A stretch of 64,000 nt of DNA. Origin: Chloroflexota bacterium. GTDB lineage: Bacteria; Chloroflexota; Dehalococcoidia; Tepidiformales; Tepidiformaceae. The notes below the pieces were generated by a model, which was given only the letters and a program-made list of their open reading frames with translations, was not told where the DNA came from and made no database searches. The DNA is taken from assembly GCA_016191435.1 (NCBI GenBank), contig JACPOQ010000051.1:186001-250000 (forward strand), written 5' to 3'. Shown piece after piece: positions 41,143 through 49,690 of this stretch; within the stretch, counting starts at the first letter, position 1, and the number at the start of each line of letters is the position of its first letter. Made by a program: the position numbers and the translations under genes.

Positions 41143-41295
41143 AGTGGCGCCAGTATACGGCGTGCTCGTGCATCCGGCCGAGCCGTTTATCGCCGAGCGA
41201 ACAGTGTCGGGGCCTCACACTGTGACGAAATCCGGCCGCTAACGCTGGCTCCCGGTCCGCGGCGAATCGGGCCGCCGTTGCGGTACCACGTGTGC

Positions 41296-41607
41296 ATGGA
41301 AATGGAACGCGTCCAGGTGTTGCTCCCGCACGAGGAACGCGAAGCGCTCAAGCACGAGGCCGCCCGCCTCGGGCTCTCGATGAGCGAGGTCGTGCGCCGC
41401 GCGCTCCGCGTCGTGCTGCCCGCGGGCAGGGGTGGCGGCGATGCGTCTCGCACTATGGTCGAGTCGGCGTACCTGGATGACGACTTCGAGGTAGATCCGG
41501 ACACCGACCCCTTCCTGAGCCTCATAGGGTTCATAGCAAGCGAAGAGGGCGACCTCGCTATCAATCACGACCACTACCTTTACGGCGCGCCGAAGAAACA
41601 GGCGTAG
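41296..41607 (+). CDS. ribbon-helix-helix (CopG-type) antitoxin
   Basis: 103 residues. N-terminal MERVQVLLPHEEREALKHEA followed by LGLSMSEVVRRALRVVL is a complete ribbon-helix-helix DNA-binding domain. The acidic C-terminus (SAYLDDDFEVDPDTDPFLSL) is suited to binding a PIN toxin. It directly precedes the frameshifted PIN gene, a VapBC-like arrangement. In VapBC pairs the antitoxin represses the operon and blocks the toxin's active site. ATG 41296, or two codons later at 41302. Confidence 0.85.
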   Translation: MEMERVQVLLPHEEREALKHEAARLGLSMSEVVRRALRVVLPAGRGGGDASRTMVESAYLDDDFEVDPDTDPFLSLIGFIASEEGDLAINHDHYLYGAPKKQA

Positions 41608-41612
41608 CAAGC

Positions 41613-42015
41613 TTGCAATGCCTCGCCGACACCTCCGGCATAGTCGCCGGATTCGATCGCCTGGATCAATTCAACACAGCTGCCCGTGCGTTCATTCACG
41701 CGCACGCCACGGCTACGGTTGCACACGACGACCGTAATTCTGGGTGAAACGTACACACTGTTGCGAAATCGGCGAGGTTATGCCGATGCGCGACGCGCTG
41801 TACAGGGCATGCACGCGGGCCGAGTATTGACGGTCCACCAGGTAGACGCCGCCGCGGACGCCGAGATCTGGCGCGTCATCGATGAGTTCGCCGGCGTGCC
41901 TCTGAGCCACGCCGATGCGAGCCTCGTGGCACTCGGACGAACGCTTCGCGTCCCGCGCGTCTTCAGCTTCGATTCGGACCTCCGCACGGCCGGACTGGAA
42001 CTGCTGCCCGGATAG
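41613..42015 (+). pseudogene. PIN-domain (VapC-like) toxin, frameshifted
   Basis: From TTG 41613 the frame encodes LQCLADTSGIVAGFDRLDQF, then AARAFIHAHATATV, the N-terminal PIN part with the first catalytic Asp (A-D-T-S). It then runs to a stop at ~41748. The rest (VILGETYTLLRNRRGYADAR with the conserved Glu, then SHADASLVALGRTLRVPRVF, SFDSDLRTAG) is in the next frame. One shift near 41710-41720 separates the halves. Either a broken toxin or an assembly error. All four PIN acidic residues are otherwise present. Confidence 0.75.
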
Positions 42016-42043
42016 CCTGCGGCCGTCCCCCACTCGTGGGACA

Positions 42044-43561
42044 ATGGCCTGCGTGGCAGAAGACTCCTCCGGACATGTGTGGCTGGTCGGCGCCGGCCCG
42101 GGAGACCCCGGCCTCATCACCGTCGCCGGGGCGCGGGCGCTGGCGGATGCCGATGCGGTGCTCTACGACGCGCTCGTCGCGCCTGCGCTCCTCCGCGGCA
42201 CGCGCCCCGGCGCCGAGCTGATCTTCGTGGGCAAGCGCGCCGCCCGCCACGCCCTCCCGCAGGAGGAGATCGAGGCGCTGCTCGTGGCGAAGGCGCGCGC
42301 GGGCGCGAAGGTCGTGCGGCTCAAGGGCGGCGACCCCTTCGTCTTCGGGCGCGGCGGCGAAGAAGCGCTCGCCTGCCGGCGCGCAGGCATCGGCTTCACG
42401 GTCGTCCCCGGCATCACCTCCGCCATCGCCGCGCCCGCCTACGCCGGCATCCCGGTGACGCACCGCGGACTCAGCGGCGACTTCCTCGTGATCACCGCCA
42501 GCGAGGGCGAATCGCCGGGAGCGCCCGCCCGCATCGTCGATTGGGACGCGGCGGCGCGCGCGGGCACGCTTGTCGTCCTCATGGGCGCCACTTCGCTCGC
42601 CGATTGCGCCGCGCGCCTGCTCGCCTCCGGCATGGCGCCCGGGACGCCCGCCGCCGCCATCCGCTGGGGCACACGCCCGGACCAGCAGGTGGTCACCGCA
42701 CCCATTGAGACCATCGCCGATGCCGTGCGCGAGGCCCGCCTCGGGGCGCCGATCGTGACTGTCATCGGGGATGTCGCCGCGCTCGCGGCGGACCTCGCGT
42801 GGTTCGTGCCCGGGCCGTTGGCGGGGAAACGCGTGGTGGTAACTCGCGCCCGCGCTCAGTCGAGCGGCCTGGCGGCGAAGTTCGAGGCGCTCGGCGCGTT
42901 CGTGGTCGAGGCGCCGGTCATCGGCATCCGCCAGCGCGGGGAGGACCTGGTTACCGATGAGCGCGCCGGCTCCCGCTGGGACTGGATCGTGTTCACGAGC
43001 GCGAACGGCGCGGACGTCTTCTTCGCCGCGCTCGCCGCCGCCGGCCGCGACGCGCGCACGCTCGGCGCCACGCAGGTGGCCGCCGTCGGTGAAGCCACCG
43101 CCGCGGCGCTCCGCGCGCACGGCGTCAGTCCCGATTTCACCCCGACGCGGGCAATCTCGGAAGCGCTCGCGGACGAGCTCCCACGCGTGCGGGGCGCCCG
43201 CATCCTCCTGCCCGTCTCCGCCCTCACCCATGACCGCCTCGCGGAGGCCCTCCGCAAGCGCGGCGGGCTCGTCGAACAGGTCGCGGTCTACGAAAACGTG
43301 GCCGAACCGCTGGACGCCGAACGGCTGCGCGAAATCGGTGAGGCCGACGCCATCACGTTCACCAGCGCCTCCACGGCCCGTTTCCTGCGCGAGGCGCTCG
43401 CCGGCTCGCGGTTGCCGGCCGCGGCGAAACTGGTGAGCATCGGCCCGCAGACCTCGGCCGCCGTCCGCGAATGCTTCGGCCGCATCGACCGCGAAGCCGC
43501 CGAGCCGTCGCTGGAGGCGCTGGTCGCAGCCACGCAGGAGGCGCTTTCGTGGGCTACCTGA
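42044..43561 (+). CDS. cobA-hemD: uroporphyrinogen-III C-methyltransferase / uroporphyrinogen-III synthase fusion
   Basis: 505 residues, two enzymes. Residues ~10-255: SUMT (CobA), two SAM-dependent methylations of uroporphyrinogen III to precorrin-2. Seen: VWLVGAGPGDPGLITVAGAR, VRLKGGDPFVFGRGGEEALA, VVPGITSAIAAPAYAGIPVT and VVLMGATSLADCAARLL. Residues ~260-500: uroporphyrinogen-III synthase (HemD), with GKRVVVTRARAQSSGLAAKF, IVFTSANGADVFF, and AITFTSASTARFLREAL. This bifunctional order is common in Gram-positive bacteria and Chloroflexota. It opens the operon that continues with precorrin-2 dehydrogenase, overlapping it by 13 bases. ATG 42044 (GTG 42053 is an alternative). Confidence 0.96.
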   Translation: MACVAEDSSGHVWLVGAGPGDPGLITVAGARALADADAVLYDALVAPALLRGTRPGAELIFVGKRAARHALPQEEIEALLVAKARAGAKVVRLKGGDPFVFGRGGEEALACRRAGIGFTVVPGITSAIAAPAYAGIPVTHRGLSGDFLVITASEGESPGAPARIVDWDAAARAGTLVVLMGATSLADCAARLLASGMAPGTPAAAIRWGTRPDQQVVTAPIETIADAVREARLGAPIVTVIGDVAALAADLAWFVPGPLAGKRVVVTRARAQSSGLAAKFEALGAFVVEAPVIGIRQRGEDLVTDERAGSRWDWIVFTSANGADVFFAALAAAGRDARTLGATQVAAVGEATAAALRAHGVSPDFTPTRAISEALADELPRVRGARILLPVSALTHDRLAEALRKRGGLVEQVAVYENVAEPLDAERLREIGEADAITFTSASTARFLREALAGSRLPAAAKLVSIGPQTSAAVRECFGRIDREAAEPSLEALVAATQEALSWAT

Positions 43562-44055
43562 TCGACGTGCAGCCCTCGGCCGGCGTGGCGCTCGTGGTCG
43601 GCGGCGGGGCCGTCGCCGCGCGCAAGGTGCGCGGGCTCCGCGAGGCTGGCTTCGCGGTCAACGTCGTCGCCCCCGAGATTGCGCCCGAGATCGCCGCCGG
43701 TCCTTCGGTGCTCCTCACACGCCGGGCGTTCGAACCCGCCGACGTGCTTGGCAAGGTGCTGGTGCTGGCCTGCACCGATGACCGTGCCGTCAACGCGGCC
43801 GTGCTGGCGGCGGCCCGCGCCACCGGCGTCCTCGGCCTCGCTGCCGATGACCCCGGAGCGAGCACCTTCCACACGCCCGCCGTCCACCGCGATGGCGTCC
43901 TCGCGGTCGCCGTCTCCACCGGCGGCGCCGACCCCGCGCTCGCAACCGAGATCCGCGACCGCATCGCCGCTGCCCTCGGCGAGGGCTGGGCCGAGCGCGT
44001 TGAAGCGGCCCGCGCGGCGCGCCAGGCTCGCCTCGCCCGCGAGGCCCACCCATGA
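43549..44055 (+). CDS. precorrin-2 dehydrogenase (siroheme synthase N-domain, SirC/Met8-like)
   Basis: 168 residues. Oxidises precorrin-2 to sirohydrochlorin with NAD+. GVALVVGGGAVAARKVRGLR is the NAD-binding V-G-G-G-x-V-A-x-R-K signature; VLVLACTDDRAVNAAVLAAA, FHTPAVHRDGVLAVAVSTGG and PALATEIRDRIAAAL follow as in CysG N-domains. Short, lacking the usual C-terminal extension. GTG 43549 with CAGGAGG upstream; it overlaps cobA-hemD by 13 bases and the chelatase by 4 (ATGA). Confidence 0.94.
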   Translation: MGYLIDVQPSAGVALVVGGGAVAARKVRGLREAGFAVNVVAPEIAPEIAAGPSVLLTRRAFEPADVLGKVLVLACTDDRAVNAAVLAAARATGVLGLAADDPGASTFHTPAVHRDGVLAVAVSTGGADPALATEIRDRIAAALGEGWAERVEAARAARQARLAREAHP

Positions 44056-45518
44056 GCGGCCGCACGTGCCTCCTCCTGGCCGGGCACGGCTCGCATTTCA
44101 GCCCCGATTCGAGCACGCCCATCCGCGACCACGCTCGCCGCATCCGCGAGCTGCGCGCCTTCGACGAGGTGCGGGTCGGCTTTTGGAAGGAGGAACCGTC
44201 GCTCGCGCGTGCGCTCGATGGCTGCACCGCAAGCGAAGTAGTGGTCGTGCCCGTCTTCATTTCCGACGGCTTTTTCACGCAACAGGTCCTACCCCGCGAA
44301 CTGCGGCTGGACGGTCCGGACGGCTGGGTCGATGGCCGGCACATCCGCATCACGCCCGCGATCGGCTCGCACCCGGCGCTCGCGGGCGTCATCGTGCAGC
44401 GCGCTCTCGAGGCGGGGGCACAGCCCGGCGATGCCGTCGCGGTCCTCGGCCATGGCACGCCCGGCAACCCCAACTCCGAGCGCAACATCTACAAGCAGGC
44501 GGGCCGCGTCCGCGCGATGGGCAAGTTCGCCGAGGTGGTCACCCTCTTCCTCGACCAGGAGCCCAACCTGGCGTCGGTGTTCGACGCGACGAACGCGCGG
44601 ACGGTTGTGGCGGCACCGCTCTTCGTCGCGGATGGCTGGCACGTGGGCGAAACGATCCCGGCCGAGCTTGGCGTGGAGCGCGGCGAAGCGCGCGATGGCC
44701 AGCGGCGTCTGCGTTACGCCGCCGCGGCCGGTACCCACCCGGGCATCGCCGGCGTCATCCTGCAGCTCGCCGGCAGCCCGGAGATCCCGGCGGCCGGCGC
44801 GGTGGCGGCGCGTACCGCACCGGGCTGGCTCGAATGCGCCTGGGTACAGCGGGAGCCGTTCGCGCTCGGCGAGGTCACCGTGCGCTTCGCGGACGGCGCC
44901 GCTGGAGTCGAAGGCCCCGATCCGGGCCCCGCGATGTCGCTCTCGGACACCGCCGCGCGACTGCGCCATGACTCGGCCGGCCGCTACCGCCCGCTCCCGA
45001 GCGCCTTCGGCCTGCCCGGCGGCTGGCGCGTCCGTTGCGCCTCCGCCGCCGCGCTCGCCGCCGCCATCGACGCCGTCTACCCCTTCGCCACGACCCACGT
45101 CCAGCAGCACCGCGATGGCTCGCTCCGCGTCGTCCCCGTCGATGAGGTCTTCGCGCGCCAAACCGGCCGTTACCGCGTCGCCGCCGAACTGGACGCCGCC
45201 GGCCGCACCGCCGCCGTGGCCGCCCTCTGCTCCCGCTGCGTCAAGACGCCCGTCTGGACCGGGCCGCCGGCAGTCGAAGCACGCTTGCCAACGCCCAACG
45301 CCCAACGCCCAACGCCCCCGGGCCAATGGCTCCCCTGTCCCGAGCCCTGCAGCGTCATGCTCTCCCTTTGCCGCGAGGCCGCTCTCTGGCAGCACGATCC
45401 GCCGGCGGCGGCGCCGGCCGATGACGCCGTGCCCTTCGCCGCCTTCGACCAGCCCGGCAACGCCATCCGCGAGGACTACTTGCGCACGCGGTATGCTGGC
45501 TCCGATGTCCAACGATAG
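44052..45518 (+). CDS. sirohydrochlorin chelatase, DR2241-like, with Fe-S C-domain
   Basis: 488 residues. Two CbiX-type halves (LLLAGHGSHFSPDSSTPIRD and AVAVLGHGTPGNPNSERNIY, each with the metal-binding His) insert iron or cobalt into sirohydrochlorin. A DR2241-like extension follows: a middle domain (~275-390) and a Cys cluster (LCSRCVK, then LPCPEPCSVMLSLCRE) for a 4Fe-4S centre. Between the first Cys pair and the rest, 45287-45330 is a copy of the R3 heptad repeat (encoding LPTPNAQRPTPPG), a foreign insertion in the domain. Overlaps the gene before it (ATGA) and hemL by 14 bases. Confidence 0.92.
   Translation: MSGRTCLLLAGHGSHFSPDSSTPIRDHARRIRELRAFDEVRVGFWKEEPSLARALDGCTASEVVVVPVFISDGFFTQQVLPRELRLDGPDGWVDGRHIRITPAIGSHPALAGVIVQRALEAGAQPGDAVAVLGHGTPGNPNSERNIYKQAGRVRAMGKFAEVVTLFLDQEPNLASVFDATNARTVVAAPLFVADGWHVGETIPAELGVERGEARDGQRRLRYAAAAGTHPGIAGVILQLAGSPEIPAAGAVAARTAPGWLECAWVQREPFALGEVTVRFADGAAGVEGPDPGPAMSLSDTAARLRHDSAGRYRPLPSAFGLPGGWRVRCASAAALAAAIDAVYPFATTHVQQHRDGSLRVVPVDEVFARQTGRYRVAAELDAAGRTAAVAALCSRCVKTPVWTGPPAVEARLPTPNAQRPTPPGQWLPCPEPCSVMLSLCREAALWQHDPPAAAPADDAVPFAAFDQPGNAIREDYLRTRYAGSDVQR
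45287..45330 (+). repeat. R3 heptad repeat inside the chelatase gene
   Basis: CCAACGCCCAACGCCCAACG followed by CCCAACGCCCCCGGGCCAAT: tandem CGCCCAA units, the reverse complement of the GTTGGGC repeats at 20731 and 23264. The length keeps the chelatase frame open. Confidence 0.75.
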
Positions 45519-46791
45519 CCTCCGCGCCGCCGCCCAGGAGCTTTTCCCCGGTGGCGTGAACAGCCCCGTGCGCTCGTTCCGTTCCGTCGGGGGCGGGCCG
45601 GTACCCATCGTCCGCGGGGAAGGTGGCCACGTGTACGACGCCGATGGCGCGCGTTACATCGACTTCCTTGGCGCCTTCGGCCCGCTGCTCCTGGGGCACG
45701 CCCACCCGGACGTGGTCGCCGCCATCCAGCGCGCTGCGGCCGGGGGCACGGCGTTCGGCGCGCTCACGCCCGGCGAAGTCGAGCTCGGCCGCCGCGTGCT
45801 CGAAGCCACAGGTCTCGAACGGCTGCGTTTCGTCAATTCCGGTACCGAAGCGACGATGACCGCCATCCGCCTCGCGCGCGCCGCCACCGGCCGCGATGTC
45901 ATCGTGAAGTTCGATGGCTGCTACCACGGCCACAGCGACGGCCTGCTCGTGAAAGCCGGCAGCGGCGTCGCGACCATGGGCCTGAGCGACAGCGCGGGCG
46001 TGCCGGCCGCCATCGCCGCCCTCACGGCCGTCCTTCCTTATAACGACCCGGCCGCACTGGCGGGGTGGTTCCGGGCGCACCCGGACGACACCGCCGCCGT
46101 CATCGTCGAGCCGGTCGCGGGCAACATGGGGCTGGTCGCACCCACGCCGGCGTTTGTCGCGGCGCTCCAGGAGATCCCCCGCGCCCATGGCGCACTGCTC
46201 ATCGCCGACGAAGTCATCACCGGCTTCCGCCTGCGCTACGGCCTCTCCGGGCTGCTGCCCGAGGCCGATCTCGTCTGCCTCGGCAAGATCATCGGCGGCG
46301 GCCTGCCGGTCGGCGCCTTCGGCGGGCGCCGCGAGCTGATGTCGCTGATTGCGCCCGAGGGGCCCGTGTACCAGGCGGGCACGCTCAGCGGCAACCCGCT
46401 CGTGATGGCCACCGGCATCGCCACGCTCGATGCGCTCGCGGGCGGCGTGCCGTATCGCCGCGCCGAGGAGCTCGCACGCCACTTCGAAAACGGCCTCCTC
46501 GCCGCGGTGAAGCGCAGCGAGGGCATGGCCGCGGTTGTGCGCATTGGTTCGATGCTGACAGTCTTCTTTCGCGACACTCCGCCCGCCGATTATGCGCAGG
46601 CGCGCGAATCCGATACGGCCGCCTTTGCCCACTTCCACCGCGGCATGCTCGAACGTGGCGTTTTGCTCCCGCCTTCGCAGTTCGAGACATGGTTCGTCTC
46701 GGCCGCGCACACCGAGGCCGACATCGACGCCGCCGTGCGCGCCGCCCACGAGGCTTTGCGTGAAACCGCGCTGCAGGCGATGGCCCGGTGA
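45505..46791 (+). CDS. hemL: glutamate-1-semialdehyde 2,1-aminomutase
   Basis: 428 residues. PLP enzyme making 5-aminolevulinate in the C5 pathway. Seen: AAAQELFPGGVNSPVRSFRS, RFVNSGTEATMTAIRLARAA, KFDGCYHGHSDGLLVKAGSG, LLIADEVITGFRLRYG with the PLP-binding Asp, and LGKIIGGGLPVGAFGGRREL with the PLP lysine. ATG 45505 is within the end of the chelatase gene; ATG 45493 is a possible alternative. The gatekeeping loop GTLSGNPLVMATG is conserved. Ends 4 bases into hemC (GTGA). Confidence 0.97.
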   Translation: MSNDSLRAAAQELFPGGVNSPVRSFRSVGGGPVPIVRGEGGHVYDADGARYIDFLGAFGPLLLGHAHPDVVAAIQRAAAGGTAFGALTPGEVELGRRVLEATGLERLRFVNSGTEATMTAIRLARAATGRDVIVKFDGCYHGHSDGLLVKAGSGVATMGLSDSAGVPAAIAALTAVLPYNDPAALAGWFRAHPDDTAAVIVEPVAGNMGLVAPTPAFVAALQEIPRAHGALLIADEVITGFRLRYGLSGLLPEADLVCLGKIIGGGLPVGAFGGRRELMSLIAPEGPVYQAGTLSGNPLVMATGIATLDALAGGVPYRRAEELARHFENGLLAAVKRSEGMAAVVRIGSMLTVFFRDTPPADYAQARESDTAAFAHFHRGMLERGVLLPPSQFETWFVSAAHTEADIDAAVRAAHEALRETALQAMAR

Positions 46792-47684
46792 GCGGGCTGC
46801 GCATCGGCACGCGCGGCAGCAAGCTCGCGCTCGCACAGACGAAGCTCATTGCCCACCGCCTCCAGCTCGCCCACCCCCTCATCCAGTTCGAGCTCGTCGA
46901 AATCAAGACGGCCGGCGACAAGGACCAGGCGAGTCCTCTGAGCGCCGGCGAAGGCGTCGGCTGGTTCACCTCGGCCTTGCAGGACGCGCTTCGCGAGGGT
47001 GAGGTCGACATCGCCGTCCATAGCTACAAGGACCTCCCTACGAAGCGGCCGGAGGGCCTCATCATCGCCGCCGTGCCCCTGCGCGAAGACCCCCGCGACG
47101 CCCTCGTTGCGCAACGCAAGATGACGCTCAAAGGGCTGCCCATCGGCGCCGTGGTCGGCACGAGCTCGCCCCGGCGCGAGGCCCAGTTGCACGCCATTCG
47201 CCCCGACCTCGAACTGCGGCCGATCCGCGGCAACGTCGATTCCCGCATCGCCCAGGTGGAGCACGGCGCTTACGACGCCACCGTGCTGGCGCTGGCCGGC
47301 CTCCGGCGGCTTGGTGTCGAAGCGCAGGCGAGCGAAGTCTTCGGGCTGTACGACATCCTCCCGGCGCCCGCGCAGGGCGCCATCGCCGTCGAGTGCCGCG
47401 TCGACGACGGCGTCACGCGCCGCCTCCTGACGGCGATCGACGACCCACAACTCAGGCTCGTCGTCACCGCCGAGCGCTCGTTCCTCGCCGCCATCGATGC
47501 CGGCTGCAGCTTTCCTGCCGGCGCCTACGCCGAGCACTTCGGCAGCACCCTCAAGCTCCACGCCCTGCTCGCGAACGAAGGCCGCATCGTGCGCTCGAAG
47601 ATGGCCGGCCCGGCCGAAACGGCCGCCGGCCTCGGCCGCGCGCTCGCCGCGGAGCTGATGTCCCTCGCGGGGATCAAGCGGTAA
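46788..47684 (+). CDS. hemC: porphobilinogen deaminase (hydroxymethylbilane synthase)
   Basis: 298 residues. Polymerises four porphobilinogens to hydroxymethylbilane, the substrate of the HemD domain encoded four genes upstream. Conserved: RIGTRGSKLALAQTKLIAHR, VDIAVHSYKDLPTKRPEGLI with the catalytic Asp, GTSSPRREAQLHAIRPDLEL, RGNVDSRIAQVEHGAYDATV, and AAIDAGCSFPAGAYAEH, where the Cys carries the dipyrromethane cofactor. GTG start overlaps the hemL stop. Last gene of the operon; hemA and hemB are not in the window. Confidence 0.97.
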   Translation: MSGLRIGTRGSKLALAQTKLIAHRLQLAHPLIQFELVEIKTAGDKDQASPLSAGEGVGWFTSALQDALREGEVDIAVHSYKDLPTKRPEGLIIAAVPLREDPRDALVAQRKMTLKGLPIGAVVGTSSPRREAQLHAIRPDLELRPIRGNVDSRIAQVEHGAYDATVLALAGLRRLGVEAQASEVFGLYDILPAPAQGAIAVECRVDDGVTRRLLTAIDDPQLRLVVTAERSFLAAIDAGCSFPAGAYAEHFGSTLKLHALLANEGRIVRSKMAGPAETAAGLGRALAAELMSLAGIKR

Positions 47685-47719
47685 CAAAGGCAGACGGAAA
47701 CGGAAGCACGTGGGAAAGC

Positions 47720-47953
47720 GGAACCGCGCGCGTAAGCAAGCGGCCAAACGGTGACCATCGGCGCTCTCGCCCGGGACTGGCCCACTCCTCGCCTCAACGC
47801 AAGAACAGGCAGAAACGGTGCCCGGCGGGATCGAGCATAACGCGCAGATCAATCGCTCACGGCGAATGTACTCGCCATATCCGGGTCCAGGGCGGGACGG
47901 GACGCGTGCTGGTGCTTGTCCCGCTCCGGCCGCTTGCTTACGCGCGCGGTTCC
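47720..47953. mobile_element. 234-bp MITE-like unit with 26-bp perfect inverted repeats (R2)
   Basis: Left arm GGAACCGCGCGCGTAAGCAA+GCGGCC at 47720-47745 and its exact reverse complement at 47928-47953. The 182-bp interior has no gene. The same arm sequence occurs alone at 7196 and 16545. It lies in the 352-bp gap between hemC and the next gene. Terminal-repeat layout suggests a non-autonomous mobile unit or a pair of insertion-prone palindromic repeats. Confidence 0.65.
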
Positions 47954-48036
47954 GTTACGGACGTGGTTCTGCCACACCTACCCAACCAGCGCGGCCACGC
48001 TGGCGCGGTTGGCCGCCATGCGCTCAGATCGATCCC

Positions 48037-48945
48037 GTGACTGAACCCGTCCTCGTGCGCCGGCCCGTGCCCGAAAAGGAGCCCGAAGACACCAGCGGCC
48101 GGCGCGGCTGCATCCTCCTGGGGGCGTTGCTTGGAGTCGCCGTCGGCGCCGTGTTCGCGCTCTTCGGCCTACCGCCGATCATCCATTACTACTTCGGCTC
48201 CGCGAACATCGAGGTGGGCGAGACCTACCGCGGCGACGGCAAGAACATCCGCGTCGAATCTGCTGGCCGGCGCGAGGTCGGCGTCGTGCCGAAGGTTGGG
48301 TCCGCCACTGGCACGGGGCAGGCCTGGTTCGTCACCCTCTCGTTGAATCCCACGCGTCCCTGGGACACGACGTACGACAACTTCGAACTCGAGCTGGAAG
48401 ACGGCACGCGCATTGGAGCGCTTCCCGCCGGCAGCGACGCAGTCGCGCCACTTGCATTCCGCGCGGCCAACCCGGTCTCGCTGGTGCTGCAATTCGGCGT
48501 TGCGGAGGCTGAGCAATCGCCTGCGAAGTCGCTCCGTACGAAAGATCCATCAGTGCGCTTCGATATTGGGCTCCTCAGCGACGGCGGCACCGGTACGACC
48601 TATTCCGTTGGGGACAAGCTGATCCGGGTAGACGGCGTGCGCACCTACCTCGCCGGTCGCAATGGCGCCACGCCCTACGTGTCCGTGGACCTGAGCGTGC
48701 GCTCGGAGACGGCGTGGACGCCGAAGCAGGACGTGTTCCAGCTTCTGCTGTCCGACGGCTCGCGGATCACGGCGGAACCCCCCACCGAGAAGGTCCCGGT
48801 GACGTTCGCGCAGTTCGAGCCGGGCCGGGAACGCAAGTTCGCATTGCTCTTCGTCCGTTCCAACACGACCGCCGAACCCGCCATGCTCCAACTCGCGTCA
48901 CCGGCCGCGAGCCTTCCACTTCCGCCAGCGATCGCCGGGCCATGA
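48037..48945 (+). CDS. membrane-anchored protein with DUF4352-like beta domains
   Basis: 302 residues. A short acidic/basic cytoplasmic head, a membrane helix (CILLGALLGVAVGAVFALFG, ~27-48), then ~250 exterior residues in two beta-sandwich-like repeats: GETYRGDGKNIRVESAGRRE with WFVTLSLNPTRPWDTTYDNF, and SVGDKLIRVDGVRTYL with YVSVDLSVRSETAWTPKQDV. Each contains the W-x-(V/T)-x-(L/V)-(S/T)-(L/V)...(Y/K)-x-x-F-x-L pattern of DUF4352-type domains. Function unknown. GTG 48037 start; its stop overlaps the Mug-type gene (ATGA). Confidence 0.75.
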   Translation: MTEPVLVRRPVPEKEPEDTSGRRGCILLGALLGVAVGAVFALFGLPPIIHYYFGSANIEVGETYRGDGKNIRVESAGRREVGVVPKVGSATGTGQAWFVTLSLNPTRPWDTTYDNFELELEDGTRIGALPAGSDAVAPLAFRAANPVSLVLQFGVAEAEQSPAKSLRTKDPSVRFDIGLLSDGGTGTTYSVGDKLIRVDGVRTYLAGRNGATPYVSVDLSVRSETAWTPKQDVFQLLLSDGSRITAEPPTEKVPVTFAQFEPGRERKFALLFVRSNTTAEPAMLQLASPAASLPLPPAIAGP

Positions 48946-49541
48946 CCCACACCGGCGCCGGCCTGCCCACGCTCCCGCACTACATCCGCCCCGGCCTGCG
49001 GCTCGTGTTCATCGGGTACAACCCCGCCATCTACTCCGCCGAAGCGGGCCACTATTACGCACGCCCGGGGAACATGTTCTGGCGGCAGCTCAGCGCCAGC
49101 GGCCTCGCCGGCCGCGCGGTCGGGCCCGAGGACGACGCGTTGCTCATGGACGAAGCCGGCATCGGCTTCACCGACCTCTGCTGCCGCCCGACCGTCCGCG
49201 CGAGCGAGCTGACGGCCGCCGAGATCGCCGAAGGGGCGCGCCGCCTGCACGCAGAGCTCGCCACGAACGCGCCGCGCATCGCCGTGTTCAGCGGCCGCGG
49301 CATCTACCAGCTGTTCGGCCGCTACGCGCTTGGCCTCTCCGCCCGCGACCTCGCCGGACGGGCCTACGGCGCCCAGCCGGAGCGCTTCCGGCACGGCGCC
49401 CCCGCACCGCTCCACGCCACTACCCCGTGGGTCATCCCCAGCTCGAGTGGCCTCGCCAGCAAGTGGCACGGCGAGCGCCTCGAATGGCTGCACACCCTCG
49501 CAGAGCGAATTCACGATTCACGATTTTCGACCCACGATTGA
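48942..49541 (+). CDS. mug: G/U(T) mismatch-specific DNA glycosylase (Mug/TDG type)
   Basis: 199 residues. Removes uracil or thymine mispaired with guanine. RLVFIGYNPAIYSAEAGHYY followed by ARPGNMFWRQLSASGL is the active-site I segment G-x-N-P-G-x-x-S-A-x-x-G-x-x-(F/Y)-A-x-P-x-N-x-F-W; motif II region is TTPWVIPSSSGLASKWH, with P-S-x-S. FTDLCCRPTVRASELTAAEI is the conserved T-D-x-x-x-R-x-(T/S) block. The last ~10 residues come from short tandem TTCACGATT repeats. Co-translated with the upstream membrane protein. Confidence 0.9.
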   Translation: MTHTGAGLPTLPHYIRPGLRLVFIGYNPAIYSAEAGHYYARPGNMFWRQLSASGLAGRAVGPEDDALLMDEAGIGFTDLCCRPTVRASELTAAEIAEGARRLHAELATNAPRIAVFSGRGIYQLFGRYALGLSARDLAGRAYGAQPERFRHGAPAPLHATTPWVIPSSSGLASKWHGERLEWLHTLAERIHDSRFSTHD

Positions 49542-49690
49542 GCCATCCGCCCGAGACGTTCGGCCCGCGTCACGGAATAGTGAATCCCAACTGCGACACG
49601 CGTCATTGCATTCGCACATCACGGCTGCGACCATCGCCGCATCGAGGTTGGAGCGCTCGATAGTATGCGCGCCGCCTCGTGGAGGCGACC

